Assembly: GCF_018390635.1 (NCBI RefSeq)
Contig: NZ_JAHBGE010000042.1
Span: forward strand, 30,696-94,695
From: Ancylobacter lacus
GTDB taxonomy: Bacteria; Pseudomonadota; Alphaproteobacteria; Rhizobiales; Xanthobacteraceae
DNA: 64,000 bases
Direction of reading: 5' to 3'
This document shows positions 55,069 through 63,938 of the stretch, piece by piece. The notes beneath the pieces were generated by a model. That model saw only the letters and a program-made list of their open reading frames with translations. It was not told the origin of the DNA and did not search any database. The position numbers and the translations under genes were made by a program. Each line of letters starts with the position of its first letter. Position 1 is the stretch's first letter.

Positions 55069-57815
55069 GGCTGCTTGTCAACGGACGGGAGCAGGAGGCT
55101 GCGCCGCGCGCCGGGCAGTGCCTGCGCACGCTGCTGCGCGAACTCGGCTGGTTCGGGGTGAAGAAGGGGTGCGATGCGGGAGATTGCGGCGCCTGCACCG
55201 TGCATCTGGACGGCCATCCCGTCCATTCCTGCCTGGTGCCGGCCTTCCGCGCCGAAGGCCGCGCGGTGACGACGATCGAGGGGCTCGCCGCTGCCGACGG
55301 GACGCTCCACCCCGTGCAGCGCGCCTTCCTGAACGCGCAGGGCTTCCAGTGCGGCTTCTGCACGGCCGGCATGGTGATGACCGCCGCGGCGCTGGACGAG
55401 GAGCGGAAGGGCGATCTGTGCGCCGCGCTCAAGGGCAATCTCTGCCGCTGCACCGGCTATCGCGCCATTGCCGACGCCGTCGCCGGCACCTGCCATGCCG
55501 AAGGCGGCCAGCCGGGCGATGCGATCGGCCGCAGCATTCCCGCGCCCGCCGGGCCGGGCATCGTCACCGGCCGCGCCCGCTTCACCATGGACATCGCGCC
55601 CGACGGTGCCCGGGCGGGCATGCTCCACATGAAGCTGCTGCTCTCCCCCCACGCCAGCGCCCGCATCCAGGGCATCGACACCAGCGCCGCGCTCGCGGTG
55701 CCGGGCGTGGTGGCCGTGCTGACCCATGCCGATGCCCCGGCGACCCTGTTCTCCACCGCGCGCCACCACTGGCCGACCGACGATGTGGACGATACCCGCG
55801 TTCTCGACGACGTCGTCCGCTTCGTCGGCCAGCGCGTGGCGGCGGTGGTCGCCACCTCCGAGGCGGCGGCCGAGGCCGGGCGCGACCGGGTGGGGGTGGA
55901 GTACGAACTCCTGCCGGCGGTGTTCGATCCCGAGCGGGCGATGCGCCGGGGCGCGCCTCGGGTGCACGACAAGCCGCGCTCGAGCCGCATCGCCAATGCC
56001 CGCCGCAACATCTGCGCCGAAGTCCACGGCGAGGTGGGCGATGTCGAGCGGGGCCTTGCCTGTGCCGATGTGACGGTCGAGGAGACCTATGAGCTCCAGC
56101 GCGTCCAGCACGCCCATCTCGAGACGCATGGCGCGATCGGCTGGCTCGACGAGGAGGGCCGCCTCACCATCCGCACCAGCTCGCAGACGCCCTTCCTCAC
56201 CCGCGATGCCCTCGCCAGCCTGTACGCATTGCCGCGCGAGCGGGTGCGCGTCATCACCGAACGGGTGGGCGGCGGCTTCGGCGGCAAGCAGGAGATGCTG
56301 GTCGAGGACATCGTCGCGCTGGCCGTGCTGAAGACCGGCCGCCCGGTGACGCTGGAGCTGACGCGGGCCGAGCAGTTCGCCGCCACCACCACCCGTCACC
56401 CCATGCGGATCACGGTGCGGGCAGGCGCCAGCCGCGACGGCACGCTGACCGCGCTCGCGCTGCGGATCGTCTCCAACACCGGGGCCTATGGCAATCACGG
56501 CCCCGGCGTGCTGTTTCACGGCAGCAACGAGTGCCTGACGCTGTACCGCTGTCCGAACAAGCGGGTGGACGGCTTTGCCGTCTATACCCACACCCCGCCG
56601 GCCGGCGCGTTCCGCGGCTATGGCCTGAGCCAGACCATCTTCGCCGTCGAATCGGCGCTGGACGAACTGGCGCGCTCGCTTGGCATGGATCCCTTCCACT
56701 TCCGGCGCCGCAACATGGTCCGTCCCGGCGATCCGCTGGTCGCCCATCACGCGGATGCCGACGACGACACGGTGATCGGCAGCTATGGCCTCGACCAGTG
56801 CCTCGATGTCGTCGAGCGCGAGCTGTTCGCGGCGGCCCCGACGCCGATGGGCGAGGACTGGATGGTGGGGCGCGGCGTGGCGGCGGCGATGATCGACACC
56901 ATCCCGCCACGCGGCCATGTCGCGGAATGCCGGCTGTCGCTGGCGCCCGACGGCCGCTTCGAGCTGCGCACCGGCACGGCGGAATTCGGCAACGGCACCA
57001 CCACGGTTCACGCCCAGTTCGTCGCCGGCCTGCTGGCGACCACCACGGACCGGCTGCGCATCCTCCAGTCGGACACCGATCATGTCGGCCACGACACCGG
57101 CGCCTACGGCTCCACCGGCACGGTGGTGGCGGGGGAGGCGACGCGGCGGGCGGCGCTGGCGCTGGGGGAGCAGCTTCGCCAGATTGCCGCGGACCATGTC
57201 GGGGTCCCTCCCGGCGAGGTGCGGCTGGCGGACCATGGCGTGCGCGCCGGCGAGCGCCATCTCGGCTTTGCCGAACTGGCGGCGCTCGCGGCGGGGGAGC
57301 CGGCGCGGCTGGTGGCGGATGGGCGGGCGGACGGCACCCCCCGTTCGGTCGCCTTCAACGTGCAGGGCTTCGAGGTCGCGGTGCACCGGCGCTACGGCGA
57401 GATCCGCATCCTGCGCAGCGTCCATGCCGCCGATGCGGGAGTGGTGATCAACCCCATGCAGTGCCGCGGCCAGATCGAGGGCGGGGTCGCGCAGGCGCTC
57501 GGCGCCGCGCTGCACGAGGAAATCCTGCTGGACGCCGAAGGGCGCATCACGAACGGCACGTTCCGCGGCTACCGCATCCCCGCCTTCGCCGACGTGCCGG
57601 TCACGGAGGTGCATTTCGCCCGGACGACCGACGCTGTCGGTCCTCTCGGCGCCAAGTCGATGAGCGAAAGCCCCTACAATCCGGTGGCGCCGGCGCTGGC
57701 CAACGCGATTTTCGACGCGACCGGCGTGCGGGTGCGCGCCACCCCGATCAAGGCCGACCGGCTGTTCGCCGCGCTGGCGGAACGCCGCACCCGCGAGACG
57801 GAGATGCCGAAATGA
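55065..57815 (+). CDS. xanthine dehydrogenase-type iron-sulfur/molybdenum fusion subunit
   Basis: This is a 916-residue molybdenum hydroxylase in which the two [2Fe-2S] domains ([15 protein letters not shown] near residue 36; CGFCTAG and CRCTGYR near 96-130) are fused directly to the molybdopterin-binding part (from about residue 160). The FAD domain is a separate gene. Mo-site stretches are [24 protein letters not shown] and [15 protein letters not shown]; near the end the glutamate in [10 protein letters not shown] probably stands where the catalytic Glu of xanthine dehydrogenases lies. Given the uricase operon, xanthine/hypoxanthine oxidation to urate is the likely reaction, though another purine is possible. 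Confidence 0.88.
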   Translation: MRLLVNGREQEAAPRAGQCLRTLLRELGWFGVKKGCDAGDCGACTVHLDGHPVHSCLVPAFRAEGRAVTTIEGLAAADGTLHPVQRAFLNAQGFQCGFCTAGMVMTAAALDEERKGDLCAALKGNLCRCTGYRAIADAVAGTCHAEGGQPGDAIGRSIPAPAGPGIVTGRARFTMDIAPDGARAGMLHMKLLLSPHASARIQGIDTSAALAVPGVVAVLTHADAPATLFSTARHHWPTDDVDDTRVLDDVVRFVGQRVAAVVATSEAAAEAGRDRVGVEYELLPAVFDPERAMRRGAPRVHDKPRSSRIANARRNICAEVHGEVGDVERGLACADVTVEETYELQRVQHAHLETHGAIGWLDEEGRLTIRTSSQTPFLTRDALASLYALPRERVRVITERVGGGFGGKQEMLVEDIVALAVLKTGRPVTLELTRAEQFAATTTRHPMRITVRAGASRDGTLTALALRIVSNTGAYGNHGPGVLFHGSNECLTLYRCPNKRVDGFAVYTHTPPAGAFRGYGLSQTIFAVESALDELARSLGMDPFHFRRRNMVRPGDPLVAHHADADDDTVIGSYGLDQCLDVVERELFAAAPTPMGEDWMVGRGVAAAMIDTIPPRGHVAECRLSLAPDGRFELRTGTAEFGNGTTTVHAQFVAGLLATTTDRLRILQSDTDHVGHDTGAYGSTGTVVAGEATRRAALALGEQLRQIAADHVGVPPGEVRLADHGVRAGERHLGFAELAALAAGEPARLVADGRADGTPRSVAFNVQGFEVAVHRRYGEIRILRSVHAADAGVVINPMQCRGQIEGGVAQALGAALHEEILLDAEGRITNGTFRGYRIPAFADVPVTEVHFARTTDAVGPLGAKSMSESPYNPVAPALANAIFDATGVRVRATPIKADRLFAALAERRTRETEMPK

Positions 57816-58696
57816 GCCGGCTGACGCTCGACACCCTGAACACCCTCGACCGCGCGGGTTTTGTCGCCGCGCTCGACGGCATCTTCGAACATGCGCCGTG
57901 GGTGGCGGCCGATGCCCATGGCGCCGGCCCGTTCCGCACCGTGGCGGAGCTGCACGAGGCGCTCACCGCCGCGGTGGCGGCCCGGCCGGAGGCGGAGCGC
58001 GTCGCCTTCGTCGCCGCCCACCCCGACCTCGCGGGCAAGGCGGCGCGGGCCGGCGATATGGCGCCGGCCTCGGTGAGCGAGCAGGCCGGGCTGGGTCTCG
58101 ATCGGCTCTCCGACGCCGAATATGAGCGTTTCGAGCGCCTGAACGCCGCCTACCGCGCCCGTTTCGGCTTTCCCTTCGTCATCTGCGTGCGGCGGGTGAC
58201 GCGCGATGTGCTGCTGGACAGCTTCGAGCGCCGGCTCGCCCATGAGCGGGATGTCGAGCTGGCGCGGGCGCTGGCCGAGATCGGCCTGATAACCCGGCTT
58301 CGGCTGGTGGAGCGGGTGGAGGGCCCCGGCATGCCCCGGACCGCCGGGCGGCTTTCCACCCACGTTCTCGACACCCACCGGGGGGCGCCGGCCGCGGGCG
58401 TGCGGGTGCGGCTGTTTGAGGTGGGCCGTTCCGCCCGGGCCCTGCTGGCCGAGGCGGTGACCAATGCCGACGGCCGCACCGACGCGCCGCTGCTGGGTGG
58501 CGGGCCGCTGCGGGCCGGCCGCTATGAGCTCGTCTTCCATATCGGGGCCTATTTCGCCGGCCGGGGCCTCGACCTGCCCGAGCCCGCCTTCCTCGACGAG
58601 GTGCCGCTCCGCTTCGGCATCGCCGAGCCGGAGGGGCACTACCACGTGCCCCTCGTCTGCACGCCGTGGAGCTATTCCACCTATCGCGGGAGCTGA
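57812..58696 (+). CDS. bifunctional OHCU decarboxylase / 5-hydroxyisourate hydrolase (UraD-UraH fusion)
   Basis: This is a 294-residue fusion. The N-terminal half (residues 1-165) is a 2-oxo-4-hydroxy-4-carboxy-5-ureidoimidazoline decarboxylase, with the catalytic histidine region [11 protein letters not shown] and [13 protein letters not shown]. The C-terminal half (about 185-294) is a transthyretin-like hydroxyisourate hydrolase, starting [16 protein letters not shown] and ending in the signature YRGS. Together they turn the uricase product into (S)-allantoin. The domain order is that of the plant allantoin synthase. The ATG overlaps the preceding stop (ATGA). No allantoinase gene follows in the window. 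Confidence 0.94.
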   Translation: MSRLTLDTLNTLDRAGFVAALDGIFEHAPWVAADAHGAGPFRTVAELHEALTAAVAARPEAERVAFVAAHPDLAGKAARAGDMAPASVSEQAGLGLDRLSDAEYERFERLNAAYRARFGFPFVICVRRVTRDVLLDSFERRLAHERDVELARALAEIGLITRLRLVERVEGPGMPRTAGRLSTHVLDTHRGAPAAGVRVRLFEVGRSARALLAEAVTNADGRTDAPLLGGGPLRAGRYELVFHIGAYFAGRGLDLPEPAFLDEVPLRFGIAEPEGHYHVPLVCTPWSYSTYRGS

Positions 58697-58717
58697 TTGG
58701 CGGCGGGCGGGCCGGGG

Positions 58718-59497
58718 TCAGGCCTTGTCCATCTCCTCCAGCGCGCCGATCGATTCCGGCAGCACCTGCCCGCCGTCGATCACCATGCCCTGGCCGGTGA
58801 TGTAGCCGGCCTCCTCGCTGGCGAAGAACAGCGCGGCATTGGCGATGTCGGCGACGCTGCCGAGCTTGCGCATCGGGATCGAGGCGGTCATCGCCGCCAT
58901 GTACTCCGGCCCGGCGCCTTCCAGCCCCTCGGTCAGGATGTTGCCGGGCATCACCGCGTTGACCGTGATGTTCCACGGCGCCAGCTCGATGGCGGCGGTG
59001 CGCATGAAGCCCATCTGCCCGGCCTTGGAGGCGCCGTAATGGGTCCAGCCGGGATAGCCGGTGATCGGGCCGGTGATGGAGGAGGTGAGGACGATCCGCC
59101 CCTTCTTCGCCGCCTTCATCGCCGGCAGCACCGCCGAGACCGAGAGGAAGGTGCCCTTCAGGTTCACGCCGATGACATGGTCGAAATCCGCCGCCGTCAT
59201 CTGGCCGAGCCGGGCGGCGGGGAAGATGCCGGCATTGGCGCAGAGCACGTCGATGCGGCCATAGCGCTCCAGCGCCGCCGCCGCCATGGCCTCGCTGTCC
59301 TCCGGGCTGGAGACGTCGGCGGCGAAGGCGGAGGCGTTGGGGCCGATCTCGGCGGCCACCTTCTCGGCGTCGGCGAGGGTGCGGCTCACCACCAGCACGT
59401 TGAGCCCGGCGGCGCCGAAGCGCAGCGCGATGCCGCGCCCGATACCCTTGCTGGCGCCGGTGACGATGACGGTCTTGCCTTCGAGCGAGGTGAACAT
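58718..59497 (-). CDS. short-chain dehydrogenase/reductase
   Basis: This is a 259-residue classical SDR with TGASKGIGRGIAL, CANAGIFPAA, the catalytic stretch LTSSITGPITGYPGWTHYGASKAG, NAVMPGNILTEG and the C-terminal ITGQGMVIDGGQVLPES. Its closest look-alikes are 3-oxoacyl-ACP reductase-like or sugar-alcohol dehydrogenases. The gene is divergent from the DeoR-hydrolase-kinase-PLP enzyme operon across a dyad operator, so it is probably part of the same regulated pathway and may oxidise or reduce its hydroxylated substrate. The specific substrate is unknown. Confidence 0.87.
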   Translation of the reverse strand: MFTSLEGKTVIVTGASKGIGRGIALRFGAAGLNVLVVSRTLADAEKVAAEIGPNASAFAADVSSPEDSEAMAAAALERYGRIDVLCANAGIFPAARLGQMTAADFDHVIGVNLKGTFLSVSAVLPAMKAAKKGRIVLTSSITGPITGYPGWTHYGASKAGQMGFMRTAAIELAPWNITVNAVMPGNILTEGLEGAGPEYMAAMTASIPMRKLGSVADIANAALFFASEEAGYITGQGMVIDGGQVLPESIGALEEMDKA

Positions 59498-59594
59498 GCG
59501 ATCCGGTTCCCTGATATGCCGCGCGTTCGACCCCGGCCGGATTGCCGAAGAAACAGGCTGCCGCGCTTTTCAGCAGCGTGCGATGCCAGTTTGA

Positions 59595-59632
59595 TGTTGT
59601 AAAGCCCAAACCGATATGATGGGCTTGCAACA
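59595..59632. promoter_or_regulatory. dyad operator between the SDR gene and the DeoR operon
   Basis: TGTTGTAAAGCCCA and TGGGCTTGCAACA are near-perfect inverted arms separated by 11 bases. The dyad lies midway in the 170-base divergent gap, 36 bases before the DeoR start, where binding would control both directions. It is the best candidate site for the DeoR-type protein encoded next to it. Confidence 0.6.
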
Positions 59633-59667
59633 GAACTCCAACATTGCCCCACAGGCGCAGGCACGTC

Positions 59668-60504
59668 ATGGCCCTTGATCCCGAACGCGACGAGGTCGAC
59701 CGCCGCGACCCGCTGGCCGAGGGCGGTGCCGGGCGCCGGGCCGCGCGGCTGTCGAAAGCGGCGCGGCAGGAGCGCATCCTCGCCGGCATGCGGGGTTCGG
59801 CGACGCTGCGGGTGGGCGATCTCGCCGCCGATCTCGACGTGTCGACCGAGACGATCCGGCGCGATCTCCACGAGCTGCAGGAGCGCGGCCTGCTCAGCCG
59901 GACCTATGGCGGGGCGGTGCCTCCCCTTGCCGGCGAGCCCTCGGTGAGCGAGCGGCACGGGCTCAGCGTACCGGAACGCGAGGCGATCGCGGCGGCGGCC
60001 GCGGCCTTTCTGCGTCCCCGCGAGGTCGTCGCCATCGGCGCCGGCGCCACCACGACCCATGTCGCCCGGCGGGTCGCCGCCACCTGCCGGGACCTCACCG
60101 TCATCACCCATTCCTTCTCGGTCGCGGCGGCGCTGGGCGCCAATCCGACCGTCGAGGTCATCATGTGCCCGGGCCGCTACAACGCCCGCGAGGGCATGAT
60201 GGTGGGGGCGGAAACCCTTGATTTCCTTCAGTCCTACCATGTGAACCGGGCGATTCTCGGCGTCTCCGGCCTGACCCCGGAGGGGCTTGCCGACGCCGAG
60301 GCGCCGGCGGCCTGGGTCTACAAGGCGATGATGAACCGGGCGGCGGAGACCCTCATCGTCGCCGACCACGCCAAGTTCGACGTGCCGGCGCTGGCGATCT
60401 GGGCCCGCATCCCGGATATCCGGCGCCTCGTCACCGACCGCGCGCCGGAGGGCGCGCTCGGCCGCGCGCTGGAGCGGGGCCAGGTCGAGATCACGATAGC
60501 GTAG
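59668..60504 (+). CDS. DeoR/GlpR family transcriptional regulator
   Basis: This is a 278-residue DeoR-type repressor with its helix-turn-helix at about residues 47-68 (VGDLAADLDVSTETIRRDL) and the family-typical LLSRTYGGAVPP. The sensor domain contains VVAIGAGATTTHVAR and, later, LIVADHAKFDV. Such regulators usually respond to phosphorylated sugars or similar metabolites, which fits the kinase gene downstream. An N-terminal extension of about 30 residues precedes the domain. The start is ATG 59668; an earlier ATG at 59644 has no better ribosome site. It heads the operon and probably represses both itself and the divergent SDR. Confidence 0.9.
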   Translation: MALDPERDEVDRRDPLAEGGAGRRAARLSKAARQERILAGMRGSATLRVGDLAADLDVSTETIRRDLHELQERGLLSRTYGGAVPPLAGEPSVSERHGLSVPEREAIAAAAAAFLRPREVVAIGAGATTTHVARRVAATCRDLTVITHSFSVAAALGANPTVEVIMCPGRYNAREGMMVGAETLDFLQSYHVNRAILGVSGLTPEGLADAEAPAAWVYKAMMNRAAETLIVADHAKFDVPALAIWARIPDIRRLVTDRAPEGALGRALERGQVEITIA

Positions 60505-60568
60505 CGTCAAGATGAAGCGACCCGAACGGCGACGAATCCGCCGGCCGGGCGAAGGACAGGAGAGTATC

Positions 60569-61474
60569 ATGTGGCAGCAGCGGCCCGCCGATGAGCGGAT
60601 CGAGCTCGACATCCAGGGTTTCAAGATCGTCACCTACTCCTATGGGCGTGGTGACGAAGTGGTGTTCCTGCTGAATGGCGGGCCGGGGCTTCCCTGCGAC
60701 TATCTGCGCGACGCCCACATCTTCCTCGCCGATCGCGGCTACCGCGTGGTGACCTTCGACCAGCTCGGCTGCGGCGCCTCCGACCGGCCGAGCGACCCGG
60801 CGCTGTGGGACATCGGCCGCTATGTCGCGGAAACCGAGGCGGTGCGGCAGGCGCTGGGGCTCGGCACGGTGCATCTGCTGGGCCATAGCTGGGGCGGCTG
60901 GCTCGCCATCGACTACGCGCTGACCCACCCGGAAGCCTTGAAAACGCTGATTCTCGAGGACACGGTCGCCGACATGCCCCACCTCGCCCAGGAGCTGGAG
61001 CGGCTGCGTTCGGCGCTGGGCCCGGAGACGGTGGCGATGATGCTGGCGCACGAGGCCGCCGGCACCTACGACCACCCCGAATATCTCGCCGCCGTCACCC
61101 TGCTGAACTACCGCCATGTCTGCCGGCTGGCGCAGTGGCCGGCGCCCATCCTCGCCTCGCTGAACGACTGGAACATGGCGCCCTACATGGCGATGCAGGG
61201 GCCTAACGAGTTCCTCTATATCGGCAATCTGAAGGACTGGAACCGTGTGCCGGACCTCCACCGCATCACGGTGCCGACCTTCATCACCGTCGGCCGGCAC
61301 GACGAACTGACCCCCGCCTGCGCCCGCCGCATGCGGGAGAACATCCCCGGTTCCGAGCTGGTGGTGTTCCCCAATTCCAGCCACATGCCCTTCTACGAGG
61401 AGCCCCATCTCTACGAGCCGGCGCTGCTCGGCTTCCTCGCCCGCCATGCGCCCGTCCCCGGCAACGGAGCCTGA
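60569..61474 (+). CDS. alpha/beta hydrolase, proline iminopeptidase-type
   Basis: This is a 301-residue serine hydrolase of peptidase family S33. The oxyanion stretch FLLNGGPGLPCDYL, the FDQLGCGASDRPSD loop, the nucleophile elbow LLGHSWGGWLAIDYAL, the acid in TVGRHDELTP and the histidine in PNSSHMPFYEEP are all present. Family members release N-terminal residues or cleave amides and esters of amino acid derivatives. In this operon it may release an amine or amino acid for the kinase/PLP pair. The ATG at 60569 has ACAGGAGAG upstream, and the next gene follows after three bases. Confidence 0.9.
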   Translation: MWQQRPADERIELDIQGFKIVTYSYGRGDEVVFLLNGGPGLPCDYLRDAHIFLADRGYRVVTFDQLGCGASDRPSDPALWDIGRYVAETEAVRQALGLGTVHLLGHSWGGWLAIDYALTHPEALKTLILEDTVADMPHLAQELERLRSALGPETVAMMLAHEAAGTYDHPEYLAAVTLLNYRHVCRLAQWPAPILASLNDWNMAPYMAMQGPNEFLYIGNLKDWNRVPDLHRITVPTFITVGRHDELTPACARRMRENIPGSELVVFPNSSHMPFYEEPHLYEPALLGFLARHAPVPGNGA

Positions 61475-61477
61475 ATC

Positions 61478-62560
61478 ATGGTGACCGATCGGTGCGGTGA
61501 GGTGGACGATGCGGCCGAAAAGACCGGCCCGCAGGCCGGTGCGGCCGAGGCGGCCGGGCCGATGTATGACGAGGCCTTCCTCGCCCGGCTCGGCGCCGGC
61601 CTCGCCGCCGCCCTGCCACGCTGGGGGCTGGGAGAGGGTACCCGGATCCGCCTCCTCACCATCTCCGAGAACGCGACCTTTCTGGCGCAGGATCCGGCCG
61701 ACGGGCGGGAGCTGGTGTTCCGGGTCCACCGGCCCGGCTACCACAGCCGCGAGGAGATCGCCTCCGAGCTCGCCTGGATCACCGCGCTCGGGGCGGAGGG
61801 GATCGTCGCCACCCTGTCGCCGCTGCCCCAGCGGGACGGCACCCTGATCGCCGACATCCACGATGGCGAGGCCGCGCGCCATGCGGTGGCCTTCGCCCGG
61901 CTGCCGGGGCGGGAGCCGGCGGAAGGGGAGGACCTGCCGCGCTGGTACCGTGAGCTCGGTGCCATCAACGCCCGGTTGCACGACCATGCCCGCCGCTGGC
62001 CGCGCCCGCCCGGTTTCACCCGCAAGCGCTGGGACTACGACGCCATGCTCGGCGCGGTGAAGCTGTGGGGGGACTGGCGCGCCGGGCTCGGGCTCGACGC
62101 CGCCGGCCGGGCGGTGCTGGAGCGCACCGACGCGGTGCTGCGGGCGCGGCTCGCGGCCTATGGCACCGGGCCGGACCGCTTCGGCCTCGTCCATGCCGAC
62201 ATGCGGCTCGCCAACCTGCTGGTGGACGGCGACACGCTCTCGGTCATCGACTTCGACGATTGCGGCTTCTCCTGGTTTCTCTACGACTTCGCCGCCGCCA
62301 TCAGCTTCTACGAGCACGAGCCCTACATTCCCGCGCTTCAGGCCGCCTGGATCGAGGGCTACCGCAGCGTGGCGCCGCTCTCCGACGCGGAGTGCGCCAT
62401 CCTGCCGGTCTTCATCATGCTGCGGCGGATGCTGCTGACCGCGTGGATCGCCTCCCATGCCGAGACGCCGACCGCGCAGGCGCTGGGCGAGGGCTACACC
62501 CACGGCACGGTGATGCTGGCCCGCCGATTCCTTGCCGAACACGCCGGGGAGGCGCTCTGA
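61478..62560 (+). CDS. aminoglycoside phosphotransferase-fold kinase (hydroxylysine/homoserine kinase-like)
   Basis: This is a 360-residue small-molecule kinase of the APH/choline kinase fold. The catalytic loop is FGLVHADMRLANLLV and the metal-binding aspartate is in SVIDFDDCGFSWFLYD; the N-terminal lobe has ENATFLAQDP and LVFRVHRPGY. Members in similar gene settings phosphorylate a hydroxyl group of an amino compound such as hydroxylysine, homoserine or ethanolamine, rather than an antibiotic. The stop overlaps the start of the class III PLP enzyme gene (TGATG). The ATG at 61478 has GGAG eight bases upstream; the ATG at 61562 is a possible shorter start. Confidence 0.85.
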   Translation: MVTDRCGEVDDAAEKTGPQAGAAEAAGPMYDEAFLARLGAGLAAALPRWGLGEGTRIRLLTISENATFLAQDPADGRELVFRVHRPGYHSREEIASELAWITALGAEGIVATLSPLPQRDGTLIADIHDGEAARHAVAFARLPGREPAEGEDLPRWYRELGAINARLHDHARRWPRPPGFTRKRWDYDAMLGAVKLWGDWRAGLGLDAAGRAVLERTDAVLRARLAAYGTGPDRFGLVHADMRLANLLVDGDTLSVIDFDDCGFSWFLYDFAAAISFYEHEPYIPALQAAWIEGYRSVAPLSDAECAILPVFIMLRRMLLTAWIASHAETPTAQALGEGYTHGTVMLARRFLAEHAGEAL

Positions 62561-63894
62561 TGGCCGCGATCACGCCGGAGAAGACCGAGATCCTCGCCCT
62601 CAACGCCTTTGGCGAGGCCGCCACCACCGGCCTGCCGGGCGATGTCGCCGCGCTGGTGGAGCGCCGCCGCCGCGCCTTCGGGGCGGGCTCGGTGCTGTTC
62701 TACGAGGAGCCGCTGCATCTGGTGCGGGGCGAGGGCGCCTTCCTCCACGCCTCGGACGGGCGGGCCTATCTCGATTTCTACAACAACGTCCCGACCGTCG
62801 GGCACTGCCACCCCCGCGTGGTGGAGGCGGTGCGCCGGCAGGTCGGCGCGCTCAACATCCATTCGCGCTACCTGTTCGACGTCGCCCACGACTATGCCGA
62901 GGCGCTGCTGGCGAGCTTTCCCCCCGCGCTCTCCAACCTCGTGCTGGCCTGCACCGGCAGCGAGGCCAACGACGTCGCCCTGCGCATCGCCCGCACCGCG
63001 ACCGGGGCGCGCGGCGTCATCGTCACCGAGACCGCCTATCACGGCAACACCGCCGCGGTGACGGAGGTCTCGCCCTCCTCCTACCGCCGCGGCGCGCCGC
63101 CGCCCTTCATCCGCACCGTGCCGGCGCCGGACCCGGCGGTGTATGGCGAGGAGGTCGGAGCGGGCTTCGCCGCTGCCGTCGCCGCCGCCGCCGCGGCGCT
63201 GGCGGCGGAAGGGCACGGCGTCGCCGCGCTGCTGGTCGACACCATCTTTTCCTCCGACGGGGTCTATGCCGACCCGCCCGGCTTCCTCGCCGGGGCGGTG
63301 GCGCAGGTGCGGGCGCAGGGCGGGCTCTTCATCGCCGACGAGGTGCAGCCCGGCTTCGGCCGCACCGGGGCGGGGCTCTGGGGCTTCTCCCGCCACGGGC
63401 TGGTGCCGGACATCGTCACCCTGGGCAAGCCGATGGGCAATGGCTACCCCATCGCCGGGGTGGTGACGCGGCCGGCGCTGCTCGCCGCGCTCTATGAGGA
63501 ATTCGGCTATTTCAACACCTTCGCCGCCAGCCCTGTGGCCACCGCGGCGGCGCTGGCGGTGCTGCAGGCGATCGAGGAGGACGGGCTCGTCGCCAATGCC
63601 GCAGCGGTGGGCGCGCATCTGAAGGCCCGGCTCGCCGCCCTGCCGGCGCCGGTGGCGGCGGTGCGCGGGGCGGGGCTCTATCTCGGGGTGGAGCTCCGGG
63701 TGGAGGGGGAGCCGGCGCCCGGCCACGCCCGCCACGCCATCAACGCGCTGAAGGAACGCGGCCTCCTCATCGGCGCCGCCGGCCGCCACGGCAACGTGCT
63801 GAAGATCCGCCCCCCGCTCTGCGTGAGGCAGGACCACGCCGACCGGCTGGCGGACGCGCTGGGCGCGGTGCTGGCGGGGCGAGGGGGGATTTGA
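62560..63894 (+). CDS. class III aminotransferase-fold PLP enzyme (possible phospho-lyase)
   Basis: This is a 444-residue class III (subgroup II) PLP enzyme. Conserved stretches are YLDFYNNVPTVGHCHPRV, CTGSEANDVALRIAR, TAYHGNTAAV, FIADEVQPGFGRTG, the PLP lysine in VTLGKPMGNGYP and, at the end, LKIRPPLCV. Sequence around NNVPTVGHCHP and NIHSRYLFDV resembles the ethanolamine-phosphate/phosphohydroxylysine phospho-lyase branch (AGXT2L1/L2) rather than ornithine-type transaminases. Coupled translation with an APH-fold kinase supports phosphorylation followed by phosphate elimination. Ordinary transamination remains the alternative. Confidence 0.88.
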   Translation: MAAITPEKTEILALNAFGEAATTGLPGDVAALVERRRRAFGAGSVLFYEEPLHLVRGEGAFLHASDGRAYLDFYNNVPTVGHCHPRVVEAVRRQVGALNIHSRYLFDVAHDYAEALLASFPPALSNLVLACTGSEANDVALRIARTATGARGVIVTETAYHGNTAAVTEVSPSSYRRGAPPPFIRTVPAPDPAVYGEEVGAGFAAAVAAAAAALAAEGHGVAALLVDTIFSSDGVYADPPGFLAGAVAQVRAQGGLFIADEVQPGFGRTGAGLWGFSRHGLVPDIVTLGKPMGNGYPIAGVVTRPALLAALYEEFGYFNTFAASPVATAAALAVLQAIEEDGLVANAAAVGAHLKARLAALPAPVAAVRGAGLYLGVELRVEGEPAPGHARHAINALKERGLLIGAAGRHGNVLKIRPPLCVRQDHADRLADALGAVLAGRGGI

Positions 63895-63900
63895 GTGCGC

Positions 63901-63938
63901 TTATCCCTTTATAGAGAAAATCCGCTATAAAGGGATAA
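63901..63938. repeat. perfect 14-bp inverted repeat in AT-rich DNA at the window end
   Basis: TTATCCCTTTATAG (63901-63914) and CTATAAAGGGATAA (63925-63938) are exact inverted copies around a 10-base spacer, starting six bases after the stop of the PLP enzyme gene. The DNA from 63900 to 63950 is sharply AT-rich compared with its surroundings and ends with TTATATA. No T tract of terminator type follows directly. It could be an operator for the next gene outside the window, a terminator-like hairpin, or a recombination/insertion site. The last 50 bases (63950-64000) show no supported feature. Confidence 0.7.

Noticed and set aside
54972..57614. 880-codon open frame antisense to the molybdenum hydroxylase gene
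   Set aside because: Its low-complexity composition is typical of antisense shadows, and the sense strand carries all cofactor motifs.
63901..63938. HipB-type operator (TATCC-N8-GGATA) at the window end
   Set aside because: The nearest arrangement in this repeat is AATCC-N9-GGATA, which differs in both sequence and spacing. The 14-bp inverted repeat is real, but it cannot be assigned to HipB.
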